From assembly GCA_028017165.1 (NCBI GenBank), contig CM051524.1, positions 25,932,001 to 25,996,000 of the forward strand: 64,000 nucleotides of DNA, given 5' to 3'. Numbering within the stretch: position 1 is the first letter of the stretch; each line of letters opens with the position of its first letter. Under the pieces are notes generated by a model. The model saw nothing but the letters and a program-made list of their open reading frames with translations, ran no database searches and had not been told where the DNA came from. The position numbers and the translations under genes are program-made. This DNA is from Herpetospermum pedunculosum (Eukaryota; Streptophyta; Magnoliopsida; Cucurbitales; Cucurbitaceae). Below are positions 44,401 to 53,586 of the stretch, piece by piece.

Positions 44401-47013
44401 CAATTCTAAAACAGGTGGATGCTCAATGGATGGTTTTAATGGATTCAAAGATTTTTCAGTTAAATCAATATTCATACAAACATGCTGAGGGTTATTTACA
44501 GGTATATCCATTATCTCAGCTATGTTTAAGTCAGTTATTTCTAATCCTACATAGTTATTAGCATGCTTAGTCAACAATTCATGCTCCAATTGTTCTTCCA
44601 TTAATGAATCTACAATGTCCATGCTAGCACAAGATTCAGAGTCAGAGGGGTACCTTAAGGCTTTATAAACACTAAATTTCACCTCTTCATCATGAACCCT
44701 CATAGTGAGCTCACCTTTTTGGACATCTATCAGCGCCCTACCTGTGGCCAGAAATGGTCTACCTAACAGGATGGGGACCTCCTTGTCTGCTTCATAATCC
44801 AGGATAATGAAATCTGCAAGGAAAATAAACTTGTCAACCTTTACAAGAATATCCTCAATCTTACCTTCAGGGTATGCAATGGATCTGTCTGCTAGTTGTA
44901 AGGTGACAGTGGTTGGACGTGCTTCTCCTATTCCTAGCTGGCGGAATAGTGATAGGGGCATGAGGTTTATGCTGGCTCCCAGGTCACAAAGAGCTCTGCC
45001 CACGTGCTTGCCTCCCAGCTCTACAGGTAAGGTGAAGAAACCAGGATCCTTCTCCTTCTTGGGTAGCTTGTTCTGGAGTATGGCACTGCACTCCTCAGTG
45101 AGATTGACTGTTTCAAACTCACCAATTATTCTCTTGTTAGTTATAATATCCTTCAAAAATTTTACATAAGAAGGCATAGATTGTAAAACTTCTACAAAAG
45201 GAATATTAACATGCACTTGCTTAAGAATTTCTAGAAATTTATTAAAGTGCACTTCCTGTTCTTGTTTTTTCTTTAGCCTTCTAGGAAATGGAGGTGGTGG
45301 CACATATGCAGGCACTTCAGGTCGCCTCAGGATAGATGGAGGCCTTGGAATTTCTTCTATCTCCTCTATGATTGGCTCCAGCCTTGTTCCTGATGTGCTC
45401 GTTGGTGGCGGACCTTGGTTTGGCAGAGACTCCAGTGGAGCACTAGACTCAGTGTTCTCTACTCTCTTTGGTGTTTCTTTGGTGTTGCTCACCAATGGTC
45501 TACCACTTCTAAGTTCAATTGCTTGAACTTGCTCTTTACCATCTCTCCTTGGCACTTCAGTGTCAGCAGGAAGTCTACCTTGGGGCCTACTTTTGATTTC
45601 ATTGGCTAGTTGCCCTATTTGGTTCTCTAGGCTCCTAAGAGTAGCTTGATGACTCTGTAGAGTGGCATCATTCTTGGCTATGTATTCCTTGAGTAAGTTT
45701 TCTACAGAAGATCCTACAGGTTGGTTGTATGGCTTTTGGTACATGGATTGGTTATGTTGGGGAGTGAAACCAGGTGTTCCACTCGGTCTTGGTTGGTTAG
45801 GATTTTGATTAACATTTTGTTGGCCACCCCACGACATGTTTGGGTGGTTCCTCCAACCAGGGTTGTAAGTGTTGGAATAGGGGTTGTTCCTAGGCTGCTG
45901 TTGGCTTCCAATATAGCAGACTGAGGCTGGATTCCCAGGGCAGTATTCATACAAGTGCCCTTCCCCACAGAATCCACAGATAAGTGTCTCACCTTGACTT
46001 GGTTGGGTGCCCATTGACATGGCTGTGGCGGTGTTGACACTTGTTTGGAGATTGGCTTGAGCCATTTGCTTAACTAGGTTGGTCAGGGCATTTATTTGGC
46101 TGCTCATTGCACTTAGAGCATCCTTGTCTTGAGCTCTAGTTGGCTCAACTGGATCATCTGACCACCTACAGTGAGATGCTGAGATCTTCTCCAAGATCTC
46201 ATAGGCCTCGTTGTAACTCTTGGACAACATGGAACCTCCAGCAGATGAATTTAAGACTTGTCTAGTGCTGGGGTTGCATCCTTTGAAAAAGACCTCTATT
46301 TGGATACACCATGGGATGCCATGGTGTGGACATTTAAGAAGTAGATCTTTAAACCTTGTCCAAGCTTCGTGAAGAGACTCAGTGTCAGCTTGTTTGAACT
46401 TGATTATGTCGTCACGAAAGGTAGAATTCCTATCAGGTGGAAAGTATTTGACTAGGAATTTCTCTGCTAAGTCTGTCCAATTACGGACTGATCCAGAGGG
46501 TAATGAGTTCAACCACGTTTTGGCTTTGTCCCTCAAAGAGTAAGGGAACAGATAGAGCCTCAAGGCTTCTTGGGAAACTCCAGGGATGATGAATGTATCA
46601 CTGACTCCTAGGAAGTTTCTAAGATGGTTGTGGGGGTCCTCATTTTCCACTCCAAAGAATTGTCCCACAGTGGACAACATTTGGAACATCACTGGCTTTA
46701 ACTCGAATGAGTTGGCAGTGATTTCAGGACGGATTATGCTGGGGTTCAGCTCCCCAGGCATAGGTACTAGGTAAGAGAGTATGGCGCTATCCTTATCATT
46801 CGCTATTTCGATGGGGTTGCGAGTGACAGGCACCGGATTTGGAACTATTCCATCCATTTCTTCTTGAGACAATTGCGGAGGAATTGCGGTTCCCGCAATT
46901 ATTGGAGGTCTAGAGGGTTGGTTAAAGAGACGTTTCTTGGCTCTATTTCTGGCCCTAAGTAATCTCTCAGGCTCAGGATTGAACTCTAGATCACTACTTG
47001 AAGGCTCACTCAT
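41500..47013 (-). CDS. gag-pol: Ath-2 Gag-Pol polyprotein, 1837 residues, intact
   Basis: ATG at 47013, 105 nt inside the primer site. Domains: Gag core about 100-290 (LYLFPYSLRDKAKTWL block); zinc knuckle C346-C349-H353-C358; protease with D677 in DLGAS; RT about 945-1170 with FMDD (D1116, D1117); RNase H 1255-1375 (D1263, E1304, D1329); integrase with HHCC (H1476, H1483, C1514, C1517) and D1546, D1605, E1641 (35 residues between the last two); basic C-terminal tail with SRWSGPF. Gag and Pol share one frame with no stop or shift. Two element-specific palindromes sit inside the frame: codons about 38-44 (46882-46900) and about 1383-1389 (42847-42865), both in variable linkers. All catalytic residues are present, so it could be active and could serve TG-type elements in trans. 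Confidence 0.97.
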   Translation of the reverse strand: MSEPSSSDLEFNPEPERLLRARNRAKKRLFNQPSRPPIIAGTAIPPQLSQEEMDGIVPNPVPVTRNPIEIANDKDSAILSYLVPMPGELNPSIIRPEITANSFELKPVMFQMLSTVGQFFGVENEDPHNHLRNFLGVSDTFIIPGVSQEALRLYLFPYSLRDKAKTWLNSLPSGSVRNWTDLAEKFLVKYFPPDRNSTFRDDIIKFKQADTESLHEAWTRFKDLLLKCPHHGIPWCIQIEVFFKGCNPSTRQVLNSSAGGSMLSKSYNEAYEILEKISASHCRWSDDPVEPTRAQDKDALSAMSSQINALTNLVKQMAQANLQTSVNTATAMSMGTQPSQGETLICGFCGEGHLYEYCPGNPASVCYIGSQQQPRNNPYSNTYNPGWRNHPNMSWGGQQNVNQNPNQPRPSGTPGFTPQHNQSMYQKPYNQPVGSSVENLLKEYIAKNDATLQSHQATLRSLENQIGQLANEIKSRPQGRLPADTEVPRRDGKEQVQAIELRSGRPLVSNTKETPKRVENTESSAPLESLPNQGPPPTSTSGTRLEPIIEEIEEIPRPPSILRRPEVPAYVPPPPFPRRLKKKQEQEVHFNKFLEILKQVHVNIPFVEVLQSMPSYVKFLKDIITNKRIIGEFETVNLTEECSAILQNKLPKKEKDPGFFTLPVELGGKHVGRALCDLGASINLMPLSLFRQLGIGEARPTTVTLQLADRSIAYPEGKIEDILVKVDKFIFLADFIILDYEADKEVPILLGRPFLATGRALIDVQKGELTMRVHDEEVKFSVYKALRYPSDSESCASMDIVDSLMEEQLEHELLTKHANNYVGLEITDLNIAEIMDIPVNNPQHVCMNIDLTEKSLNPLKPSIEHPPVLELKPLPTHLKYAYLGSNDTLPVIISSKLSEKHEVELILLLKQHRKAIAWTIADIRGISPSYCMHKIILEEEHTPRVDHQRRLNPSMKEVVKKEIIKWLDAGVIFPIASSQWVSPIQCVPKKGGMTVVVNENNELIPTRTITGWRVCMDYRKLNKETKKDHFPLPFIDQMLDRIAGRAYYCFLDGYSGYNQITIDPKDQEKTTFTCPFGTFAFRRMPFGLCNAPATFQRCMLAIFSDLDESMIEIFMDDFSVFGDSFTNCLENLGQVLARCEETNLVLNWEKCHFMVDEGIVLGHRVSRAGVEVDRAKIEVIEKLVEPQNVKAIRSFLGHAGFYRRFIKDFSKISKPLCELLELNKPFIFSKECVLAWKTLKEALVTAPIIVGPNWDLPFEMLCDASDYAVGVMLGQKIDKLTHPVYYASKTLNEAQCNYTTTEKEMLAVVFACEKFRNYIVGTRTIVYTDHSALKYLMRKADAKPRLIRWVLLLQEFDLDIREKKGCENVVADHLSRLQHNCEKIAETAISDAFIDEHVFVLTHRDNDEEPWFADIANFLASQVLPTFKGGQEKKRFLHEARKFIWDDPTLYKTCADGLLRKCVSAAEAKSVLQHCHTAPYGGHFGGQRTAAKVFQSGYYWPTIFKDAHNYAHSCDECQRTGNLSRKDEMPLTYILELELFDVWGIDFMGPFPPSSGNLYILVAVDYVSKWVEAIACPNNDAKTVIKFLHRHIFSRFGTPRAIISDEGTHFINKAMERVLAKYNIRHRVATPYHPHSNGQAEISNREIKNILEKVVKPNRKDWAFKLEDALWAYRTAYKTPLGMSPYRLVYGKACHLPFELEIKAFWALKELNYCVTDAGTLRSLQLHELDELRHMSYENAKMYKEKTKIWHDSRLRIKDFKKGQLVLLFNSRLKLFPGKLKSRWSGPFVITNVFVHGAIEIKNLQQGQPFMVNGARLKHYYEEGDVKTLSAFLLTEA
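42847..42865. repeat. Ath-2 palindrome inside pol
   Basis: AATTGCGGTTTCCGCAATT (arms 8 bp, 3-nt centre), followed by tttttcgcaatt. It codes for the RNase H-integrase linker, where Ath-1 pol has unrelated residues. Confidence 0.9.
46882..46900. repeat. Ath-2 palindrome inside gag
   Basis: AATTGCGGTTCCCGCAATT with another half site (caattgcgg) just before. Codes for the disordered N-terminus of Gag. Confidence 0.9.
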
Positions 47014-47117
47014 AAACTAACCCAATAGTACCTGCAAAAGAAATGAAACAGATCAGCTTCAATAGGCAATAAACTTGGTGTTTCAAACTTAACAAACTTC
47101 GTTTTCACTTAAATAAA

Positions 47118-47135
47118 TCCCCGGCAGCGGCGCCA
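47118..47135 (-). other. Ath-2 primer-binding site, tRNA-Asp type
   Basis: Minus TGGCGCCGCTGCCGGGGA, 6 nt after the LTR end. One base differs from the TG-2 site TGGCGCCGTTGCCGGGGA. Confidence 0.9.
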
Positions 47136-47141
47136 AAAACT

Positions 47142-48857
47142 TGTTGCGTGCTCAATATGTTAAAATAAATAAGCAATAAGATAGAGAGAGCACTCAGAAC
47201 ATGCAAGCATACATGGTCCTATAGCAAGTAGTAAGTATTTTTCATTCGTTTTCCCACAGAGATTTATTATAAGCTACTAGAGAAGTGTAAAGTTAAGAAA
47301 GAATGGGTGGATTTGATGGGGTCAAATTGGTTTTAAATTGTCTATTTCCTACTGAATACGTAGAGGGTAGCAACATAAACAAGTGCAAGTCAAAGCTAAA
47401 CTCAAATGAAAAGAAACGAGATTAATAAATGAAGAAGAAAACAGCTAAACAGAATTGTGAACTTAGCAGAATTGCGGAAACAGCAATTCTACCGCAATTT
47501 TCCTAACAGCGAAAGTGTGTAAAATGGAGAAACAAGGGCTACTAACGACTCCTCTATAGGCATTTTCTCACGATTCTCAAGCATTGGATCAACTCTCTAT
47601 GCATCAAACTCACTCAATCTCATGTATCGTCCGATTCCATGCATTAGATTCTTTAGTTTACTCATGTCCAAGTAAGGTCTTAAGCATCTTGTTAAAGCAG
47701 AAAGTTATGGTTTGTACTAGGAAAACGCCTATTCCTAGGTCGTTTTCTGGCTACCTTGAAAGGCTAGCATGAGTGTATGACTCTGAACTCTTACTCCTTC
47801 CAGAGGTTAGGAGTTCTTTGGACAAAATGGATGGCCAATCGAAATTGCCCGTGGGATGAAGCTTACATACAATCGATGCTTCGAGAGCTATCCTGCATGC
47901 TTGATTCACGTTTTTTAGCCTACAGTATTGTCATTAGCATGCCCCTAGGTGACTTAGTTACTCATGGATGTGGGGAGAACAGAAATAAAAGATGAAAGAG
48001 ACATGCTTAGAAGATAAATAAACTGAAAACAGCAAGGTAAGACAGTGAGTTGCAAAGATAGGAAATTGAGAAATGAAGAATTATGCTTTAATTACTTGAT
48101 TGTTTGAATGAACAAAAGAGAAACTTAAAGTGAATAACAGAAAGACAGAACACAACGAAATGGACTGATCTAGCTACTAGAAAAGGAACAACAACAATAC
48201 AAAGCTGGAAAATGGAAATAAAGAGCAGAAAGCTGAAATTGAGCGTGAACACCTTGTTGCGATTGCTTCGGCTGAATGGGGAGAAAGAATAGCCTTGCTT
48301 GGATGAATCCAATCGGGAGAGAAGATGAATCTTCTCTCCTTCCTATCAGATTGTCGATTCCAACAGCTGAGACTCTCACACCAACAGACGAAGAAGAATG
48401 ACAGGAGAAAAGATGGAGCTGCGAGAAGACTTCTACGCTTTCGGATGATGCTTGAACCCTCGACTTTGACCCCCTTTTATAGTAATCTGCAGGTGCGTTT
48501 GGGCCAAGGAGAACCATCAATCTTCAACGTCGTACTTCAAAATGGATGGAGGAGAAAGAACGAATCCCTGAAATAACGGAAATTAACAGAAAAAGATCAG
48601 TCAACTTACGGTTTTCACTTGAAACATTGCGGTTTCAGCAATGTTTCCGCAATGCTGTCGCAATGTAGTTTTTTCATTCTTTTACTTCGGTTTTCAATCC
48701 TTTTCTTTCCTTTTGCACACAAGTCCTAATTTAGCTACCTTCTTTTAATTCTCACAAATAAGCATAGGTTTAAGCAAAATCCTATCAAAAACACCTAAGA
48801 GTGTGCATCTTTCTAAGCTAAATAAGTCCTAAATAAGTCACTTTTGGAGACATAACA
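47142..48857 (-). repeat. Ath-2 5' LTR (1716 bp)
   Basis: Same length as the 3' LTR with eight substitutions and no indels by eye. U3 palindrome at 48625-48654; second palindrome at 47470-47499. Confidence 0.96.
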
Positions 48858-49021
48858 CTTTTGCTATCACCATGGTTCACGGTAAAGCCCAAAACAACTA
48901 TGTTTTTTGTTTCACTCAAATGGTTTCATACCATTCGAGATCATTTTCCTTCCTTATATATCCATGATCTTTTCCTTATCTAGCCAATGTGGGATATTGT
49001 TTCTACTCCTAAATGGAAATG

Positions 49022-49290
49022 GGTAGTCCGAGTGAGGTGCTTCACGAGACTGCATGTAATTTGGAATGACAATCTTGATTTACAATTTCCGTCCGTTGGA
49101 GTTGCAGAGGGACTTGTTTATCTACACCATGGCTACAAACTAAGGATCGTACTCGTGATATCAAATCGAATAACATTCTCCTCGATTATAACTTCGAGGA
49201 ACATGTTGGTGATTTCGGTTTGGCGAAAGTGATGGGCATGCCTCAGTCTAAATCAATGTCACGTTGGATCATATGGATACATCGCTCCCG
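49022..49290 (+). pseudogene. LRR receptor-kinase pseudogene, kinase part
   Basis: Fragments in two frames show the SPSEVLHETACNLEW block, GVAEGLVYLHH, then (after a frameshift near 49147) TRDIKSNNILLD and HVGDFGLAKVMGMPQSKSMS, ending GSYGYIAP at a GT (CCCG/GTAATT). These are protein-kinase subdomains V to VIII: the catalytic HRD is TRD here, the K and N of the loop remain, and DFG is intact. The terminal GT coincides with the intron position I recall for subfamily XI kinases. Stops (one at 49070-49072) and the frameshift make it non-functional. Sequence 48858-49021 before it is not recognised. Confidence 0.82.
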
Positions 49291-49551
49291 GTAATTCCAA
49301 CTCTTAGCACTCGATATAATATTTCTTGCAATTCAAATATTATGTTGATATCTTTACCATATTCGAATTGTCCATATTTTTTCGTTTTATGAGAAAAAAA
49401 ACTCTTAAATGAAAATCGATTCATGATCTTTCTGTCTGTTCTTTGAATTAGCTCACATTCCTGAATACAATCTCAACAGAACCCATCAATAGTTTCTTTC
49501 GTTTGTTAGTCGTTGAAATTATAAATTTACAAGATTTATGTCTACATTTAC
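49291..49551 (+). other. Probable decayed intron of the kinase gene
   Basis: AT-rich, no frame. Begins with the retained donor GTAATT and is cut by copia element D at 49552. Confidence 0.4.
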
Positions 49552-50015
49552 TATTACGATATCCACCGGTAAATCAATATACCAGTGTTTTAGTTATTTA
49601 CCGATATCGGTATATCTGTTCATACCGATGTCATAACCCGGTTACACAGATTTTACCGATATCGATATACAAATGAATTACCCGGTGGTTTTATCATTTA
49701 CCAGTATAACAAGGTTTTACTGATGTATCATTTATAGGTATAACAAGGCTTTACCGATGTATCATTTATCAACCGATATCTTACCGATACCTCTTGTACT
49801 CACAAATATCGGTTCATATCAGTTTACCGGTGTACATATAACAACTTACCGGTCAGTAAACCAATGTAAATACCCTGATCAGTTAGTTTCTAACCGTGTA
49901 AAAATATTTAATATTCCGTTGTAAACAGTTATCTTCCACACTTGTACCTGTATAAATACATGCTTCAATCAATCAATAAAGTGTGCTGAATATTATATTT
50001 CTTCCGTTCGTAATA
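49552..50015 (+). repeat. Element D 5' LTR (464 bp), TA...TA termini
   Basis: Starts TATTACG and ends CGTAATA, a perfect 7-bp terminal inverted repeat with non-canonical TA/TA ends. Rich in 'taccgatatcggta' palindromes and 'accggtataac' or 'accgatgtatcattta' repeats. A likely TATA box lies at 49951-49957 (TATAAATA). Confidence 0.88.
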
Positions 50016-50027
50016 TGGTATCAGAGC
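50016..50027 (+). other. Element D primer-binding site, initiator tRNA-Met
   Basis: TGGTATCAGAGC directly after the LTR. Confidence 0.93.
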
Positions 50028-50126
50028 ATTGATCACGCTCTTCCTCTTCTTAATTCCTTCATCTTCTTCAAACTTACTATTAACATGGCAACATCATGAG
50101 TTAACATTAGTGATAACTCACCATCC

Positions 50127-51709
50127 ATGGACGCACAGTTGAATCCATATTCTTTGCACCATTCTTTCGCTCCAACCAATATCCTAATTACTCAACCTTT
50201 ATTTGGCGCTTCGAACTTCAGATCATGGAGTCGTGCCATGACTATGGCACTTTCTGGCAAGAACAAAGATGGATTCATTGATGGCACTATCACAAAGCCT
50301 CAGGGCACTCTGCTGAAAGCATGGAAATGGAACAATGATATCGTTGCGTCTTGGATCTTGAATTCCATTTCAAAGGAAATTGCAGCAAGCATAGTTTACA
50401 CTGGATCTACCAAGGCATTTGGGATGAACTCCTGAAACGTTTCAAACAGGCCAATGTACCTCAGATTTATCAATTGCGAAAAGAATTGGTCACCACCAGC
50501 CAGGGAAATATGAGCATTGAAACCTACTACATCAAACTCATCACCATCTGACAAGCATTGGTGGATTTTCGTCCAGAAAGTAAGTGTACATGTGGTGGCC
50601 TTCAACCATTTCTTACTCATCTTGACTCTGAATTTGTCATGATTTTTCTAATGGGATTGAATGAAGTTTTTGCCACTGTCCGTGAACAAATTCTGGTTAT
50701 GGATCCTCTTCCTGATATAGCAAAAGTTTTATCCCTTGTTATTCAAGAGGAACATCAACGATATGTTGGTCATTCTTCCCCTCACATTGATCAAATTGCT
50801 CTGCTCACTAATGCTGCAAGCTCCAAGAAATTTCCAACTAATCATGAACGCTCTCGCAAGAAAGATTCACAGAGACAGACTTGTACACACTGTGGAAAAG
50901 GCCATCCGGTTGAAAGATGCTATCAAATAATTGGCTATCCACCTGGTTACAAGACTCGCAACTCATCTGCTGTAGCATCTTCTTCCACTGTTCCTCCTGC
51001 ATCATATCAGCCTACTACCAATGCTGTTACTCAGCCAACCTTCTTCGACAGCCTTACATCCATTCAATATTCACAGCTTATGAAGATGATGAATACTGAT
51101 CTCAAGACAGCCTCCACAGAACCTATCACTGCAACCGTTACTCACACTGCAGGTATTTTCTCTTTAGCCTCTTCACAAGTTGATTGTCATGTTGTTGCTT
51201 GGATCATTGATTTTGGAGCATCAAGACACATTTGTAATTTCCATAAATCTTTTCATAATTGGCGTCGTGTTCTTGATGTTGTTGTTATTCTTCCAACTGG
51301 TTCTCAAGTCAAGGTTAATTTCATTGGTGATGTATGGCTTTCTAAGGACATTTTGCTTCAAGATGTTCTGTTTGTACCGAATTTTGCTTACAAGCTGATC
51401 TCGGTTAGTTGTTTGTTACAACATGAAGATATTTCACTTAATTTTTCAAGTGAATCTTGCATAATACAGGATAGGTTCCATTCGAAGATGATTGACAAGT
51501 CTAAATGTCATCATGGTCTCTACTTGTTTAATCTGACTGATCACATTTTACGCTCTGCTTCACGATTGCCTCGTTCATGGCATCACCGATTGGGGCATCT
51601 GTCTCCTCAACGACTTGCCTTACTTCATGATGCTTTAGATTTACCTAAAGGAGTTGATAAAACTCACTGTCCTGTTTGTCCTCTTGCAAAGCAAAGAAAA
51701 TTTTATTTT
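50127..51709 (+). pseudogene. Element D gag, protease and pre-integrase region
   Basis: Starts at ATG 50127. Gag has the copia-type LFGASNFRSWSRAMTMALS block. A one-base loss near 50418 shifts the frame (continues as IWDELLKRFKQANVPQIYQL), then TGA at 50549-50551, after which 50558-51709 is open. Zinc knuckle CTHCGKGHPVERC lies about 111 codons after 50558; the protease has DFGAS in place of the usual DSGA/DTGA-type motif; the pre-integrase HHCC includes WHHRLGHLS and CPVCPLAKQRK. TG-2 interrupts two to three codons later. The continuation is 59275-61907. Confidence 0.9.
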
Positions 51710-52746
51710 CCTTTTGGTAGCGGAATTTTGTGAATATTCCGTGTGTTTCGGGTTGTCGAGACCCGCCAAATTAAAATTTATAAACACTGCCTAAGGCTTC
51801 TTCAAAACTTGTAGAAAGCGGTAGTCAGGATCGTACCACAGGGAATTTAATAGCTTAATCTAAATTCAGAATTTTAATTGCTTAATGAGAGAAAATGTTG
51901 ATGGGGGTTTTTGAGAATTAAAATAAGAAAAGAGAAAATAACGGGAAAAATTAAATGACAATTTGGAATAACGGGAGAAATGGAAATTGTAACGGAAATA
52001 CTCAATCTAAAGGTTCCGGGTTATTAATTGTGATGTGATTCGGATCATAGACGCCCAAGACTTAGCATGCTTTTGACTAACACTCACGCAAATTACATAT
52101 TTCTAAGAAGAAACTAGCAATCCCGAGTAGTTGATGAAGAGTTGACAGCTCTTCATCAAGCTTCGATGTTAATTCAATTGAGGGCGAACGCTCTCCCAAA
52201 TAGAGTTAACTACGAGCGACGGGTAACCAAGCGACGAGTACGTTACTGAGATCTCTAATAACGGGCTCGATTTACTCTTCATCTAGAGCCTAATGGGTAG
52301 CTAAATTAAATGCTGCAGCACCAATTTAAATACTCTAAGACTGCTGTCACTCAACCCACAAGAGGCAAACGCATAATGGGTTTTTAACCAACCCAACAAT
52401 CAATAAACAAATTGGGAGTCAAACCAAGAAGAAATTGATGATGGAAATTAATGCTTAGATTAGAGAAGAGTTGAATGCTAAACATGCTAAACATACACAA
52501 TAAACCCAAGTCTCACCCAATCACATTTACAACATCTAACCCATCTTCTAAAGATTAAGTACTTACCTCTTAGTTAGCCATGGATGCAAATGGGAAGAAA
52601 GAAATACATGGGTGGCCTTCCAAGCTCCATTAATGGAGTTACAATACCCAAAAATGGGTGGAGAATCGTGTTTAGAAGAGAAGGGGGAGAAGAGAATGAC
52701 CTAAAATCAGAAAAACGCGCTTAAATACCCATTTCTGCGTCAGAAT

Positions 52747-52843
52747 AGCGCCTAGGCGCCATAAGTCAGCGCCTAGGCGCCGCGGGGGCGCGCGCACAGA
52801 ATCGAGACAGCGCCTAGGCGCTATAAGTCAGCGCCTAGGCGCT
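52747..52843 (-). repeat. Palindrome pairs in TG-2 3' LTR (two pairs)
   Basis: Pairs 52747-52760/52768-52781 and 52809-52822/52830-52843, both with spacer ataagtc (7 nt). A further copy lies at 53334-53347. Confidence 0.95.
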
Positions 52844-52939
52844 GAGCCTTCTGGAAAATTTCCAAAATCTGGGATTTTTTTATAACTTTTTATGTCGGAC
52901 TTTTTCAGGACTTTTAATGACGGGTAATCTGTGTCATGG

Positions 52940-53350
52940 CTAGGGTCAGCGCGCGGACGAGGCGAGGCGAGGCGAGCGGCGCGCGCGGGCGCGCGCGGAC
53001 GTGGGCGTGGGGCGCGCGCGGGACAGGCGAGGCGAGCGGTGCGCGCGGGCGCGCGCGGACACGGGTGTGGGCGGTCGAGCGGGCGAGCGGGCGCCTGGGC
53101 GCTGCGCGGGTGTTGGCGTGCGGCGCGCGCGCGGACTCGGGCGCTGGGGCGCGCGATGGCGGGACGCGCGGGGCAAGGACCGGGGCGAGCGCGCGGACGC
53201 GCGCGCGGGGCTTACGATGACGGGCACCCGACTGCGCGCGCGGACACGGGCGTGCGCGGGCGTCTGTGCGCGGGCGTCTGTGCGTGGGCGGTCTGGGCGT
53301 GCGGCGCGGTTGGGCGCCTGGGCGCTGGGCGCCGGCGCCTAGGCGCTGAC
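52940..53350. repeat. GC-rich tract of alternating CG in TG-2 LTR
   Basis: Dominated by gcgcgcgcgg and ggcgaggcgagc units in a genome otherwise strongly AT-rich. All six frames are open over parts of it only because stops lack A/T; no coding is inferred. Confidence 0.9.
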
Positions 53351-53586
53351 CTCTCGGGTCTTGGCCCATTTTTGGCTCATTTTGGCTCCCGAGCTCCGTT
53401 TTGCCTATCTTCTTGACCCGAACACTTCCCGAAACCTCTTAAATGACCGTTTGAACCCTGAAATTCATAATTTGACTTCCCGAGCTCTTTGCCACGAAAT
53501 ACCTAAAATAAGTAGATTTAATTGAATTAAGCATGGCATTTAGCTAGAATTAAGGCTATAATTATAGCTCTATTTTAGAGCTATCA

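Larger units (their letters stand above)
36055..48857 (-). mobile_element. Ath-2: complete, apparently intact Athila Ty3/gypsy element (12.8 kb)
   Basis: LTRs 36055-37770 and 47142-48857 (1716 bp each), TSD CTTTT at 36050-36054 and 48858-48862, primer site 47118-47135, polypurine tract at 37771. Order from the 5' LTR: gag-pol in one frame (47013-41500), env-like gene (41046-39226), 3' interior, 3' LTR. By eye the LTRs differ at eight positions (99.5% identity), about 0.2 My at an assumed 1.3e-8 substitutions per site per year. No disabling change seen in either frame. Confidence 0.96.
51715..53586 (-). repeat. TG-2 3' LTR (1872 bp)
   Basis: Left end TGGTAGCGGAATTTTGTG, right end GAGCTATCA. 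TATA-like GTATTTAAGC at about 52720-52729 (minus strand), palindromes from 52747, then a roughly 400-bp GC-rich tract (52940-53350). Confidence 0.96.

Noticed and set aside
52914..53416. Long overlapping frames rich in R, A and P on both strands (also 58531-59099)
   Set aside because: Stop-free only because the tract is GC-rich; low-complexity products in several frames, inside LTR U3.
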